A DNA stretch of 64,000 nt from Candidula unifasciata (lineage: Eukaryota > Mollusca > Gastropoda > Stylommatophora > Geomitridae). How positions within the stretch are numbered: position 1 is the first letter of the stretch; every line of letters starts with the position of its first letter. The notes beneath the pieces were generated by a model that saw only the letters and a list, made by a program, of their open reading frames with translations, had not been told where the DNA came from and searched no databases. The DNA is taken from positions 255,802 through 319,801 of the forward strand of contig CAJHNH020000809.1 in the NCBI GenBank assembly GCA_905116865.2, in the 5' to 3' direction. Positions 33,441 to 44,300 of this stretch are shown here, in pieces. The translations under genes were made by a program, and so were the position numbers.

Positions 33441-33655
33441 CAGGGCTGCCAATGGGATTTTTTTGTAAAACCCAGCTAGGCTGACCAAGAACCCAAGCAA
33501 TACATAAGAAAACATAGATTGTTAAAACGTAAAACTTTTATATTTACGAAACGAAACACTTACCCACTTTAAAATAAGAATATTTTCAACAACAAAAATC
33601 CTCGATTTCCAAATTTGAACCCAAGGTGTCAAATTAAAAACCTAGATCTGGGGGT
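33441..33655. mobile_element. hAT-type MITE (family X), 3' end lost
   Basis: It starts cagggctgccaatgggattt, like the MITE at 50803-54580, and follows that sequence through aacccaagcaatacat, tacgaaacgaaac and gaacccaaggtgtcaaatta. It stops at a TTTGATTTGATTTGA junction where a LINE family W tail begins, so the right inverted repeat is missing. It lies only 8 bp beyond the TSD of the previous hAT. Confidence 0.8.
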
Positions 33656-34283
33656 TTGATTTGATTTGATTCAAGAACCGACATCACAGCACTCGGGGCA
33701 GTTGCCTCGTGAGTGTCTAGTTATCGAGTGGGTGCGTTGCCTCGAATTTAATTCAGCGTATGCTTGAGAGGAGAATCACAGGTTACCTCAGATACTTGTA
33801 TTGATCGCTGCTTTGCTCGCCTTGATCTGCTAGATCTGAAAACTGTAGTGTTTTCAAATCACAAGTCGTTATGCTGACTAAAAGTCAGTCGTTTTCTGCC
33901 CGAAAAAAAGTGAGAGTTTGTGCCTCACTCTAAACAGTCCGCATCTCAGTTACGTGCTAGGGAAACGAGAAGACTGGTATTGATCGCTTGTCAATCGGCT
34001 CGATCTGCCAGCACTCACTACCTAGTCACAAAAGTCCGTCCAGTCAAACGAGAGTTCATTGCCTTGCAAGACGTAGCACTAGCCTTGTGCACTGTTGGGA
34101 ACACCCTGGGAATTCTTCTTTTAAAGAGATCTTCCTAACCAGGCTTGTTGCCCAGCAGAGGACAAGCTTTTGCGGAAAACTCATCACTGATCGAGACGAC
34201 ACATCTACCAAGACGACAGCAAGCAAAGAGTGTGTGAGTATAATCTACGATTAAAACTTTCACTAGGGCTTAGCCACTCCAAA

Positions 34284-35600
34284 ATGTCGAAAACACCGAC
34301 GATAACCATGTGGAGACGAACTAGAGCCAACTCCCAGAAGCCAAGTTCAACCATTAAAATCCCAGCAGGGAAAAGTCAAAACAGTGCCCCGAAAGTGACA
34401 GCACCTAGGGTTACTCTCAAGAAGTCGGTTCTATCAGCAATAGCGGACCAAGAGCCAGAAGAAAACCCTCTAGCCAAAGCGACTCAGACCAAAAATAAAA
34501 AGGACATGCCCGCCTCAACCACCCTGCTGCTGACTACAGTCGAAACCCAGCTGGCACCCTCACGAAGCGAGACAGCCATGACTTACGCGACAACAGTCAT
34601 GCAGGGAACGGTAAACCCCCACGGAGGAAGAGTCACAAACGTACCACCTACATTCTCACCCGCCGTCTCCTCGGCTAACCCGACAGGGCTCCAGCCAAGA
34701 CTTCGGAGAACAGTTAATACCAAACTAACAATTACAGAGACAAAGTGCCCAGAGCTTTCGCTAGTGAAACTCGCGAAATCGGACAACGCGAAAGCCAAAG
34801 CGCTGCTGAACAACAGGCTGGGGAACCAGTCAGTAGTTCACCTCCGCCTACAAAAGGAGAACAATCTCCTTACCATGATCCTGAGTAGAACTGAGCAAAC
34901 GAAGGAGCTAATCAATGAGATCGAAAACAACGGACAAGGAAAGGCGTTGCAATTAGATCACAACGTCGAAATCAGAATTGACAAATTCAAATCTCAGTCC
35001 AAAGTTGTGATCAAACGGATAAGCATTTCGGACAATATTTCTCTATTCACCGAAACACTCAAAATCGAAAACCCACGACTCGAAATAACCCACGCTTCCC
35101 GAGTGTTAAAGAACAACGGCCAACCCACCCAGGTAATCAAACTTACGATATCAGGGAAGGATCCCCCCCCCTCATATCAACTACAAGACCAGAACAAAAC
35201 AATGTGAACCATTCATCCCGCCCCTCATTCAATGTGGGCGGTGCCAGGCTTTTGGCCATTCTAAAAAAAACTGCAAACAACCACCAGTGTGCGCTTTTTG
35301 TTCCGCCTCCCACTGGATACGAGAATGCACGAAGGCGAATTCAGTCACTGGCTACAAAGCTTACAACGCTGACAGAAAATGCGCAAACTGCGGTGACAAT
35401 CACAGCGCCAAGTACCTAGGCTGCCGACAACGGAAGAAAGAACAACTAGCTTACTGTCAAATTTCTCCATTCCCAGCAAAAGTCGCCCACGGAACTAGCA
35501 TCCGAAGTCAGAAGGACACAGAAATCACCGGAGAATCTCGCGGCAAACCTATCGGCCAGTCAGACCAACCCAGTCATCACTAGCCCAACAGAAGGCGACC
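34284..35600 (+). pseudogene. LINE ORF1, gag-like RNA-binding protein
   Basis: It starts MSKTPTITMWRRTRAN in a basic, Ser/Thr-rich N-terminus and continues as one frame to about 35165. There a run of ten C shifts the frame; in the next frame come three zinc knuckles, CGRCQAFGHSKKNC, CAFCSASHWIREC and CANCGDNHSAKYLGC. This layout (a middle gag-like domain then CCHC knuckles) is that of ORF1 of I/jockey-type LINEs, which coats the element RNA in a cytoplasmic particle. The rest to 35600 is polar. A Ser/Asp-rich segment between 35680 and 36030 may be a further C-terminal part. The C-run shift is a likely slippage or assembly site. Confidence 0.87.
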
Positions 35601-36079
35601 TAGGCAGCTCGGCTAAGGCGATAGAAAAGCTATAGAAAAAACTCAACTCAGAAAGGGATCAGAACACCCAGAGAGAAAACAAAATGTCCCAAGAAATCCT
35701 AAGCTTATGCGTTATGATCAGTGATTTGGTGTGCAAACTGCAAACCCTCATACATGAAATCAAACTCCTAAAAGCAGCGACCCAAAACACGGTCAAAAAT
35801 CCACCCGCTGAAACCCAAAGGGATCCAATCGAACTCCCTTTCTGCAACCGCTCCAATGAAGCCGCTACAAAGATCACAGATGAGACAATAGCGTCCATTA
35901 TTAGCAGGCTGGAGAAGATATAAGGCAAACTGCCTGACTCGGACTCATCGGACTCTAGTACGATAGATAATGAATCCTCATCATCAGACTCGGAACCCGA
36001 CCCTGACTCAGACACAATAGATATGAGCCAAGAAGCTTAAAAAGAAAACAGTGTTAGCACAGCATTTATTTCTATTAAA

Positions 36080-36128
36080 ATGGAGAATGCCAATATCAAT
36101 ATTCTGCAGTGGAACTGCAACGGCGTCA

Positions 36129-36166
<38 letters not shown>

Positions 36167-37085
36167 CCCAGATATATTCAAACAAACATGGGAGGAGACG
36201 ACAGTTTATGCCCTGCAGGAAACTAGGCTGAAACCAGGAGATAGATTCACGTGCCCTGACTTCGATATATACAGAAACGATAGAAAAACCGATACGAGGA
36301 GTGGTGGGGTGGCGACCCTGGTCAGCAATCAGATAAAAGTCATATCTCACACTGGCCTTAACACCCGAAATATGGAAGGAATGCTGATCAGGATCGCTGG
36401 TCACAACCACGACTTGACAGTCATTAATGTATATTGCCCAACAGGGAAAATTGAGGCAACAGACCTTAACCCAATCAAAAGCCACTTCACAGACAACACG
36501 TTACTTATCGGAGACCTAAACGTGCATCATCAGACTTGGGGAGAGCCAGTAGCTGACCCGGGGGAGGGGTGGGGGTGGGGGCAACAATCTAATGCAGTTC
36601 ATTGAAGAAACTCGCTAACTGTTCTTAACGACGGCTCCGCCACAAGGATAAGCCCCAGCCTCAAGATGCGAGACACAGCAATAGACCTATCGATAGCCAC
36701 GGCGGGGCTAGCGGGCTGCCATTGGTCAGTTATGTCCGACAGCAGCAGTGATCACCTGGTAATAAAGATCAGCACGAGATCGCGCCCACAGATAGCGGAA
36801 GAAATAAAGCGGCCGTACTTTAACATCAAAAGGGCGAACTGGGCCGCATTCCGCGACGAAATTTCATCCACCAATTTTAGTACAGTTCCCGAGGACGACA
36901 TAGGCCAAAGCACAGAAAATCTCACTAACGCCATCCTGAAGGTGGCTATCAAACATATCCCGAGCAAGAACATGCCCGACCACCTTATGTATAATAGGCA
37001 AAGAGACAACTCTGCCCCTAAAAGTAGTAACAAAACAACAAGCGAGGCAGACAGCGCTACGCAAATACCGCAGATGCAGAAATGA
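36080..37085 (+). pseudogene. LINE ORF2, APE-type endonuclease domain
   Basis: The start MENANINILQWNCNG at 36080 gives the first active-site Asn. A 34-nt A run then codes for poly-Lys, followed by YALQETRL (catalytic Glu), SGGVATLVS, VINVYCPTG and LLIGDLNVHHQTWG (Asp and Asn). A frame change occurs in a G-rich run near 36560-36580, after which SDSSSDHLVI (Asp-His) completes the exonuclease-endonuclease-phosphatase fold motifs. All key residues are visible. The enzyme would nick chromosomal DNA to prime reverse transcription. The poly-Lys insert lies right after the first motif and would probably disturb the fold. Confidence 0.9.
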
Positions 37086-37429
37086 AGAAAACCTCCAAAA
37101 CTATACAAATATAAGAAACGAAACAAGTTGAATCATCAAAAAGGCTAAAACATGCCACTGGAAACTATTCTGCCAGTCGCTAAACACCAGCACAGCTCCC
37201 ACAAAAGTCTGGAAACTGATAAAAGCGATCAAAGGGGTCCAAAAATATACAAAAATCCCGACAGTAAAAACCCCTACCCTGGCCATCTCCTACAAAGAAA
37301 AAGCCAACACATTTGGGCGCCACTTTTTCGATGTCAGCTCAAACCAGCGTCTAGGCGCTCAAGAGATCGACAGGCGAAACCGCTACTTTGAAGAGGAAAG
37401 AGGACGACCTGTACCCTCCTCAAGCGACT

Positions 37430-38824
37430 CCCTCCCCCTAAACGCAGACATCACAGTGGATGAAGTAGCCACCGCGATCAAGAAAAAGGCGAGTTCGGCA
37501 GCGGGAGGCGACATTCTTAACTACTCCATCCTGAAAATGCTACCAGCCAAAGTGATCCAATCAACCACAAATCTATTTAACGACATATGGAGCAGGGGGC
37601 AGATTCCTAATCAATGGAAAAAAGCACTGGTAATCCCAGTACTCAAACCCAGCAAAGACCCGCAGAACACGGAATCGTATAGACCGATTGCCCTCACCTA
37701 CACCTGGGAAAGGTCTTGGAGAGGGTTGTCAACAAACGTCTAATCTTCTTGAACCAAGAGAAACTCTACAGCCCCACCCAGTCAAGCTTCAGGGCCAGCA
37801 GGTCAACCTTGGACCAAATAATAAGACTGGAAAATGACACTAAAGTCGCTTTCAAGAGGGGAGACAAAACAATGGACGCCTTCCTAGACCTTGCCCAGGC
37901 GTTTGACCAGTGCTGGCGAGAAGGAGCCATCATCAAGATCAAAAGGCTAGGGCTCACGGGAAGAATCTTGAACTATATCTCAAGCTTCCTCTCCGAAAGA
38001 ACCTTCGCAGTCCAGATCCGAAATGAAGAATCCGACACCCTAGTATAGGAGAACGGCATCCCACAAGGGGTGGTAATTTCTCCGACGTTATTCAATTTGC
38101 TGGTAAACGACCTCCACAGTGCGATCCCATATAAAAGAGTCAAACTCTCTCAATTCGCTGATGACTGCGCACTGTGGATGACTGGGAGCGAGATTACACA
38201 AATAAGAAACGGTCTCCAGCCAGAGCTCAATAGCTGGATGAACGAATGGGGCTTCAGGGTCAACACCGACAAATCAGCCCTCATGATTTTTAACAACAAC
38301 AAAAAATAAAAATAAAAATTAAAAAAACATGCAGCGATACGAAGAGGGGTCGATCAGACTAGAAATGGGAGGCAGGCAGATCCAGAGAAAACTACACACC
38401 AGATTCCTAGGGATGGAGCTAGATGAGCAACTCTGCTGGAATAGGCACATAACGTACACGGTGGAGCGGACCAAACCGCTCATTAACATGCTAAAAATCA
38501 TTAAAGGAAACTATGTTGCAATTTTATATGGCATTCATAAGAGGCAGAATGGAATACGGCTCCATTGTGTGCGATTCAGCGGCCGACAATATTAAAAACA
38601 GCCTAGACAGCATCCAAGCCCTAGCTACCATCATAGGAACTGGTCCAGGCACCAGCAGAGCCGCCATGGAAGTAGCTCTCGGAGTGACGCCCCTAAATCT
38701 CAGGCGCAGACAACTGGCCCTCAACTATTGGATGCAAGCCAACGCCGACCCAGAACACCCCGCCAGGGACGCTTTCCTTCCCAACTTGCAACACTGGGAA
38801 AGTGGCAAAGCCCAACGATTCTAA
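37430..38824 (+). pseudogene. LINE ORF2, reverse transcriptase and thumb
   Basis: Ordered RT motifs: AGGDILNYSILKMLP, WKKALVIPVLKPSKDPQ, ESYRPIALT, a frameshift near 37697, then SSFRASRSTLDQI, MDAFLDLAQAFDQCW (first Asp), an in-frame stop at 38047, GIPQGVVISPTLFN, and LSQFADDCALW (the YxDD-type box, here FADD). After 38309 an A-rich stretch causes another shift. TRFLGMELDEQLCWNRHI and, in a further frame (38513-38824), the connection region MEYGSIVCDSAADN and GVTPLNLRRRQLAL follow. At least one stop and several frame changes make it inactive. Its frame leads towards RNase H. Confidence 0.9.
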
Positions 38825-39094
38825 GAAACAGTAGCCTGGCTCCTGGCAAAAACAGTGGAAGGAAGCGGAATAGACCAGGCCTTTAAGCATACTATCAAAA
38901 TCACTGCAACCCCCCTCCCCCCCCCTCCCTCCCATGGGAACTGACCCCACCGGCAACCGACACCTTCCTAACAAAATTAATCTCCAAGCAGCATAATAAG
39001 GCAGAAGCCAAAAAAATAGCAGAAGACTATCTAGAACATCTTGTGAAAGACAGCATCGAAATATACACAGACGGGTCCAAAAATGAAAAGGGGA

Positions 39095-40905
39095 ACGAAC
39101 AAACGAACGAACAAACTTTATTTTTAAAGGGTTAAGAATTGGGCACGCAGGCCCGTCTAACATTCTGCCCTTCGAGGTCTCCCTCCATTCTTACATCATT
39201 TCATTCACACATCAAGTAATATTAAAAGTTAGCAATGGCATCAAAATAATCAATACAAGCACTGGAATGTGCACATTTCTAACTACAGTAAAACGTATTA
39301 GTTTGAACAAATCCAAGGAAAATGAGCGCTATTTTTCACATTTGTTTTATCTTCTATGGGGGCATATAATCGGTGCTCAGATAATATTCGAACAGTTTCC
39401 GATTGTATGTATATGGACTAGTGGTACTTTTGATTTGCTGTGGTAGATAGTTCCACAATTGAGCTGCGGAATAGGACAAACTTGTTTTATGAAGGTCTAT
39501 CCTAGGTTTAGGGATGTGTAATACGTTTAGACGCTTACTATGCCGTTCATTATATTTGAACACGGCGGTAGTAGTCTAAGACCTTTATATGTTTCGGAGC
39601 TCAGTGTTCCATGATTGTTACTAATTAAGCAACTGGCGCGCTTTTGCAGTGATGTGAGTCGCTTGATAACAGAGCTGAAACAGCCATCCCATATTGTAGA
39701 GCAATAGTCTACATGTGTCTGGATGTGAGAAATATAGAATATCTTTCTTGTGTGTTCATCAAGAAAGTTTTTAATTTTTGCAAGCTGGTAAACCTTTTTA
39801 GCTGTTTGCTTCACAAGTGCTTGTACGTGTGAGTTGAAGGTTAGATTTGAATCAGTTACCAACCCCAGTGTCTTGTGCTCAGTTACATTTTCTACTTGAG
39901 TGCCCCCAATGTAGAGTTGAAGCGTTCTCTGAGAATTTAAACTGTATAGTGTTTGCCTGGTCGTTATTAGCATAGATTTGGTTTTATTAATGTTTATTTG
40001 CATACGGTTTGCACTGCTCCATCGGACTACATTATTTAATTCTTGTTGTAATGAGGACTCTAGTAAATTACATGTTTGAGCATTTGCATAGATGGTACAG
40101 TCGTCTGCGAATAAATCGCAGGACGACGACAGACATAAAGGAAGGTCATTTATGTAAATATTGAATAACAGAGGACAGAGAATCGAGCCTTGAGGTACCC
40201 CAATATTTAATTCAGTAGTTTGCGATAGTGATTTATTATAATAGATTATTTGTTTTCTATTTAACAAAAAATATTTTATTAACTGTAATAGTCTTGGGTT
40301 AAATTTCATTGTTTCTAATTTTCTTATAAAAATGTCATGGTCTATCATGTCAAAAGCTTTCTTAAAGTCTATAAACACCCCGCCACATATTTTATCATCA
40401 TTAACATTCTGGTGCCATTTTTCAATCATGTTAGTCAAAGCAGTATGGCAAGAATAGTTTGGTCGAAAACCTGATTGGTTATCCACTATAAGTTTGTTGT
40501 GATCTAAGTGCTGAAAAGTTACATTATGAATATGTTTCTCTAGTGGTTTCGATAGTGATGATAACAGGGAGATTGGTCTATAGTTACCTGGAATACTAAT
40601 GTCTAATGAACCAGATTTTAGATGTGGATACACTTTGGCAATCTTAAATGCAGATGGGAAGTAGCCTTTGACAAGACATTGGTTGTAAATAAAGGTCATC
40701 GACTCACAAATAACTGGGGCAGCACTACGAAGGATCCTATTGCTGATTCCGTCTAAACCGGATGTATTACTGTTTCTGAGACTGTTGAAATGTATAAAAA
40801 CTTCCGCAACTGTCATGAGAGGAATGTCAGAAGGAATGTCTTCAGGGCATTTATTTTCACAAAATGCTGATAGCAGTGATAAATCACATGGACAGTTTGA
40901 TGTCG
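39095..40905 (-). mobile_element. CR1/L2-like LINE (family C), inserted in RNase H of the larger LINE
   Basis: A minus-strand element. Its 3' terminus at the left reads aacgaacaaacgaacgaaca then ttgggcacgcaggcccgtct, shared with copies at 10436 and 49957. It is 5'-truncated at about 40905, so ORF1 and the endonuclease are missing. Only short ggggwa similarity is seen at the two junctions, so the TSD is uncertain. The clade is inferred from RT motif style and absence of RNase H. Confidence 0.88.
39354..40905 (-). pseudogene. LINE family C reverse transcriptase, nearly intact
   Basis: From about 40905 to 39527 one frame of about 460 codons is open, the longest non-repetitive coding stretch in the window. 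It shows SGLDGISNRILRSAAP, GNYRPISLLSSLSKPLEK, GFRPNYSCHTALT, GVFIDFKKAFDMIDH (first Asp), GVPQGSILCPLLFNIYINDL, CDLFADDCTIYA (FADD box), INKTKSMLITT and HKTLGLVTDSNLTFN. A single shift near 39550 moves to the frame ending at 39354-39356, which carries the C-terminal KTSLSYSAAQLWNYLPQQIK. The first ATG at 40913-40915 is antisense host sequence, so it is not the native start; the real N-terminus is lost by truncation. Confidence 0.92.
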
Positions 40906-41983
40906 GGGTAGGCATTTTCGCTCCCCAATTTCGGTATTACCAAAAGTTTCAAACTCACTGAAGGGACCGCAATATGCACGGCCGAACTAATCGGCATTAA
41001 AGAAGCATTCGGCCTCGCCCTAGCTAACCCCCCGGTCAAAGTACACATACTCACAGACTCTCTAGCCGCAGTATTAGCTCTCAAAGACCTCAGTAAAAGA
41101 TCCAGACAAGACGTCAAAGAAGAGATACTAGCGGCAGCCACGGAGCTAATAAAAAAAAGGATGCGAACTAACAATAAGCTGGATACCAGCGCATAAAGGT
41201 ATGGCTGGAAATGAAGCGGCCGATTTAGCTGCCAAACAAGGCATCGACAGCGCCGATTCCCTAGATATAAGATTAAGCAAGTCAGAAGGCCGAGCAGCCA
41301 CCAAACAACTTCTGTTAGAAGCCTGGGAAATCCAGTGGCGCAACTGCAAACAAGGGAGACACGCCTACAACCTACTAAGAAAACCAAGGCCCCAGTCTCA
41401 GATAAAAGGGCGAACTAAAATCCCGACTACCAACAAGCTCTGGAATCTGAGGCTGGGTTATTGGTCCGACGTATACAAAAATCCAACATGCACCTCCTGC
41501 AGAAGCCAAAACTCAATAACCCACTACCTGATAGAATGCAAGAAACACGAAATCCTCCGAAAACTAATCCTCGACTACTGTAAAATCCACACAAAAAAAG
41601 TATCTATATCAGAGTTGCTGCACACAAACAGCGACAAAACCCTGGAGGCGCTAGTCAAACAATTCATCAGCAGAACCGCAGATGGGAACTGCCAGGTAAT
41701 TGATACCATCATAGCACCAACCCAGACCACAGCCCCGTCAAGCAGTACGAACCAAGAATGAGTCGCTGGAGGAGACAGCCAGCCAACAAGCAGACAGACG
41801 GAAGAGGACAACGATACCAAGACCAGCCAGCCATCTCCCTTACCTAGCAAGCTATCTATCTCACTCACTCCTTCGACCTTACTTTATATCCTTCTCAGCT
41901 TTTCAAGCATTCACTCTTCTCTTAATTTTTGTTGTGCATAAACTGTGTTACATCCTCACTACTTCTACATCATGTGTGGCCAG

Positions 41984-41989
41984 AATAAA
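41984..41989 (+). promoter_or_regulatory. AATAAA polyadenylation signal of the larger LINE
   Basis: A canonical hexamer lies about 30 bp before the long A tract at 42020-42047, in the position expected for a LINE that uses its own poly-A signal. Confidence 0.7.
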
Positions 41990-42016
41990 ACGATAAAAAA
42001 TTGAAGGGAAAAAAAG

Positions 42017-42047
<31 letters not shown>

Positions 42048-42239
42048 CAAGGCCCAAAACCAATTTTTTTTTTTTAAAATAAAAAACGCTAACCGCACTT
42101 ACAGATGTAGGATGCGAAAAAATAGAAGCAGAAAAAGATTTTTAGTGGGGACCCTGAAAAGGGCCTTGTGGTTGGAACTCAGTGAAAAGCTTATCGATTT
42201 CGATGTGGTGTACAAGGGAGCACAATCAAGGAACAGTCG

Positions 42240-42410
42240 CCCTGTGTTTTGTCAAAGTTACAGTGTGCTTCCTAAAAGTCGCCTTGTGTTTTCTAAAATT
42301 TGCCATATGTTTTCTAACAGCAGATCTGTGTTTTCTTAAAGTCGCCTTGTGTTTTCTTAAAGTCGCGTTGTGTTTTCTAAAAGACGCCTTGTGTTTTCCA
42401 AAAGTCGCTG
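42240..42410. repeat. 21-22-bp minisatellite, about 7 copies
   Basis: Units like gtcgccttgtgttttctaaa recur with small indels. The array follows the A tract of the LINE by about 200 bp. Confidence 0.85.
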
Positions 42411-42562
42411 TGCATCCGACTCATCAGGGACAGCCAATGAAAGATGTGTGCCATACATTGAATGGCTTAACGTGTCCCAGTTGAGAAATATATAGGGTGA
42501 CTTGATATGTCCTAAGGACAGAGGACCACTTACTAAGGAACTTCAGTGATAGATTTTAGTGA

Positions 42563-42712
42563 TTTTTTTTTCAAAATATATCCATAAACTATGAGTTGTA
42601 AACCCTTTGGCTCGGTAATGTAAATATCGCATTCTTTCGGCCTTGATTCTATGATAGATACCACAAGGAGTTTGTAACCAAGTCACTGCGCATCGGGCCC
42701 TTTAGTAGTTGA
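42563..42712 (-). mobile_element. tRNA-derived SINE (family S), copy with deleted B box
   Basis: The sequence matches the SINE at 52791-53005: actatgagttgtaaaccctt, ggctcggtaatgtaaatatc and ttcggccttgattct, then ccacaaggagtttgtaacca and gtcactgcgcatcgggccc. The ~58 bp between the atacc and acaagg blocks, which includes the Pol III B box, is missing; the deletion joins at a shared acc. The T-rich left edge is the SINE's A-rich 3' end on the minus strand. Confidence 0.8.
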
Positions 42713-44300
42713 ATGTGTCTGAAAGGAGTATGACACTAAGCGATGTCCACAAAAGAAGAGACAGCTTAGTGCTTTGAATAGTACCAATGCAAATTAATGT
42801 TTACCAGGAGACATCAGAAAAGAGTGACTTAATGTGTTAAAACAGAAAAAAGACATTGAGTTGTGTCCTAATAGAGAAAGATATCGGGTGATTTCAGATG
42901 TTCAAAACACAGTAAATACTTTACCAAGGAACATTGGTGAAGACTCACTAAGGAAAGGAAGTTTAAGTTTTGCTATCTACATGATCGACTTAAGACGTAC
43001 CAGAGGAGAATGATACCAAATGATTTTAGGTAAACTAGGGATAGTTGCTGACCGAACCCAAAGACTTTAGTAAACCACTTACCAAGATCAGAGTGCCTTT
43101 TGTAATGTGTTCCTATGATAATGGTTGACATAGTAATAAACTTCAGTGAACGACTCATGAAAATCAGTGACCAACTACAGCCGACACTACAACAGACCCT
43201 GCAAAGACATGATCGCTCCCATCTGTCAGCATTGCACTTGCTGCTGCTAATAATGATGCTGTTTGACCACAAACTACTCCCAAGCCCTCAGCTGACACCC
43301 ACAAACATTCAGTTTTAGGTATGTTGGTGTAATAGGGTGGAAGCGACGAAGACCACAGTATAGCAGATTAAAGATCTTAGATTTATTCTGGTTTGAAAAC
43401 TGCTAAAAGGCCACCGGAACTAACTAATAGAGTTAAACGGAAGATGGGGAAAAATCAGGCCACGGGGTATTTAAACGGTCGACTGACAAAGTTTCAGCCT
43501 ATTTGACTTCCAGACCAACCTGTGGGAGCCTAACCTAGCTACTGATGCTTAGCACAATGGGCCGGTCGATAGGTATGGCGACCACAGGTAACGTTCGTGG
43601 TCTGGCTGATTCCAGGCGGGGGTACGTTCAGTTGGTTAAAGTAGATTTTCATTTGTATTCTTGCTAAGAGATAGTTAGATGGTAGATCGCTATATATTTG
43701 AGATGCTGGTCGAGCACGTAGTCGTCGTTAATGTCGTTATTTGTTGGCCATGCTGATGTGAAGTTAAATAAAATTATGTTCAACGTTGTATTCATAGTTA
43801 CAGTTGTTTTCTTCAGCTTAGGACTTCTAGTTAGTTTACTAGTTTAGTTTATTCGTTGCTTGACTTTACTAGACTTTACACAGAAGATTTCTTGCCTGGG
43901 TGAGATATTCTGATCTTTACCCTACCAAAACGAACTCTCTCTTTTTCTTTATCTTTTCTTTCTTGGTACTAAGGGCCTTCTCCGCCCTTGTACATTAGTA
44001 TATAACATATATTTTTTTCCATCTCCCTCCACCAAGCTTATAAGTACCCTCTCTTCATTTATTCTAGTTAGTCCTAGTCCTTTTGAGAGAAAAAAAAAAT
44101 GAAAAGGTCGACCACTTTCAGACTGCTGCTAGCTAGCCGAGGCTGCTAACAGTCTCCGCCTATATTTGTGGAGACCGCTCGTCCTTCACCCTGTTGTTGG
44201 CTGTGCGTTTATTTCCTTGTCTTTTTTGGTGTTTCCTTTCTATCTGATTTGGCCAGGCTTATCTCGTAGGAGAGCGAGGTTTTCAACATAACGTCCATTG
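42713..44300. other. no recognisable gene
   Basis: About 1.6 kb without a supported feature. The stretch 42720-43000 has loosely recurring phrases (gagtgacttaatgtgttaaa-like) suggestive of an old repeat. Around 43900-44240 the sequence is pyrimidine-rich with an A run at 44090. It could be an untranslated region of an element, but no motif proves that. Confidence 0.4.

Larger units (their letters stand above)
39000..41761 (+). pseudogene. LINE ORF2, RNase H and C-terminus, split by an inserted LINE
   Basis: SIEIYTDGSKNEKG (first Asp) ends at 39093 and resumes as VGIFAPQFRYYQ at 40906, so about 1.81 kb of foreign sequence interrupts the domain. After a frame change ICTAELIGIKEAFGLAL gives the Glu and VHILTDSLAAVLALK the second Asp. 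After another shift in an A run near 41150, ISWIPAHKGMAGNEAADLAA gives the last His and Asp. A C-terminal CTSCRSQNSITHYLIEC (CX2CX7HX4C) zinc-binding segment follows, and the frame ends at 41759-41761. Apart from shifts and the insertion all four acidic residues remain. Confidence 0.9.
33716..42047 (+). mobile_element. near-full-length LINE of the I/jockey type, interrupted
   Basis: In order on the plus strand: a 5' region, gag-like ORF1 with zinc knuckles (34284-35600), APE endonuclease (36080-37085), RT (37430-38600), RNase H (39000-39093 and 40906-41300), a C-terminal CX2C region, a 3' untranslated region with AATAAA at 41984, and a long A tract at 42020-42047. An opposite-strand LINE splits RNase H. 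Several single-base frameshifts lie in homopolymers. The 5' boundary is approximate and no TSD was identified. Confidence 0.88.

Noticed and set aside
36126..36485. Minus-strand frame of 119 codons ending in a Phe run
   Set aside because: It is the complement of the LINE endonuclease and its A run. The plus strand carries the catalytic motifs.
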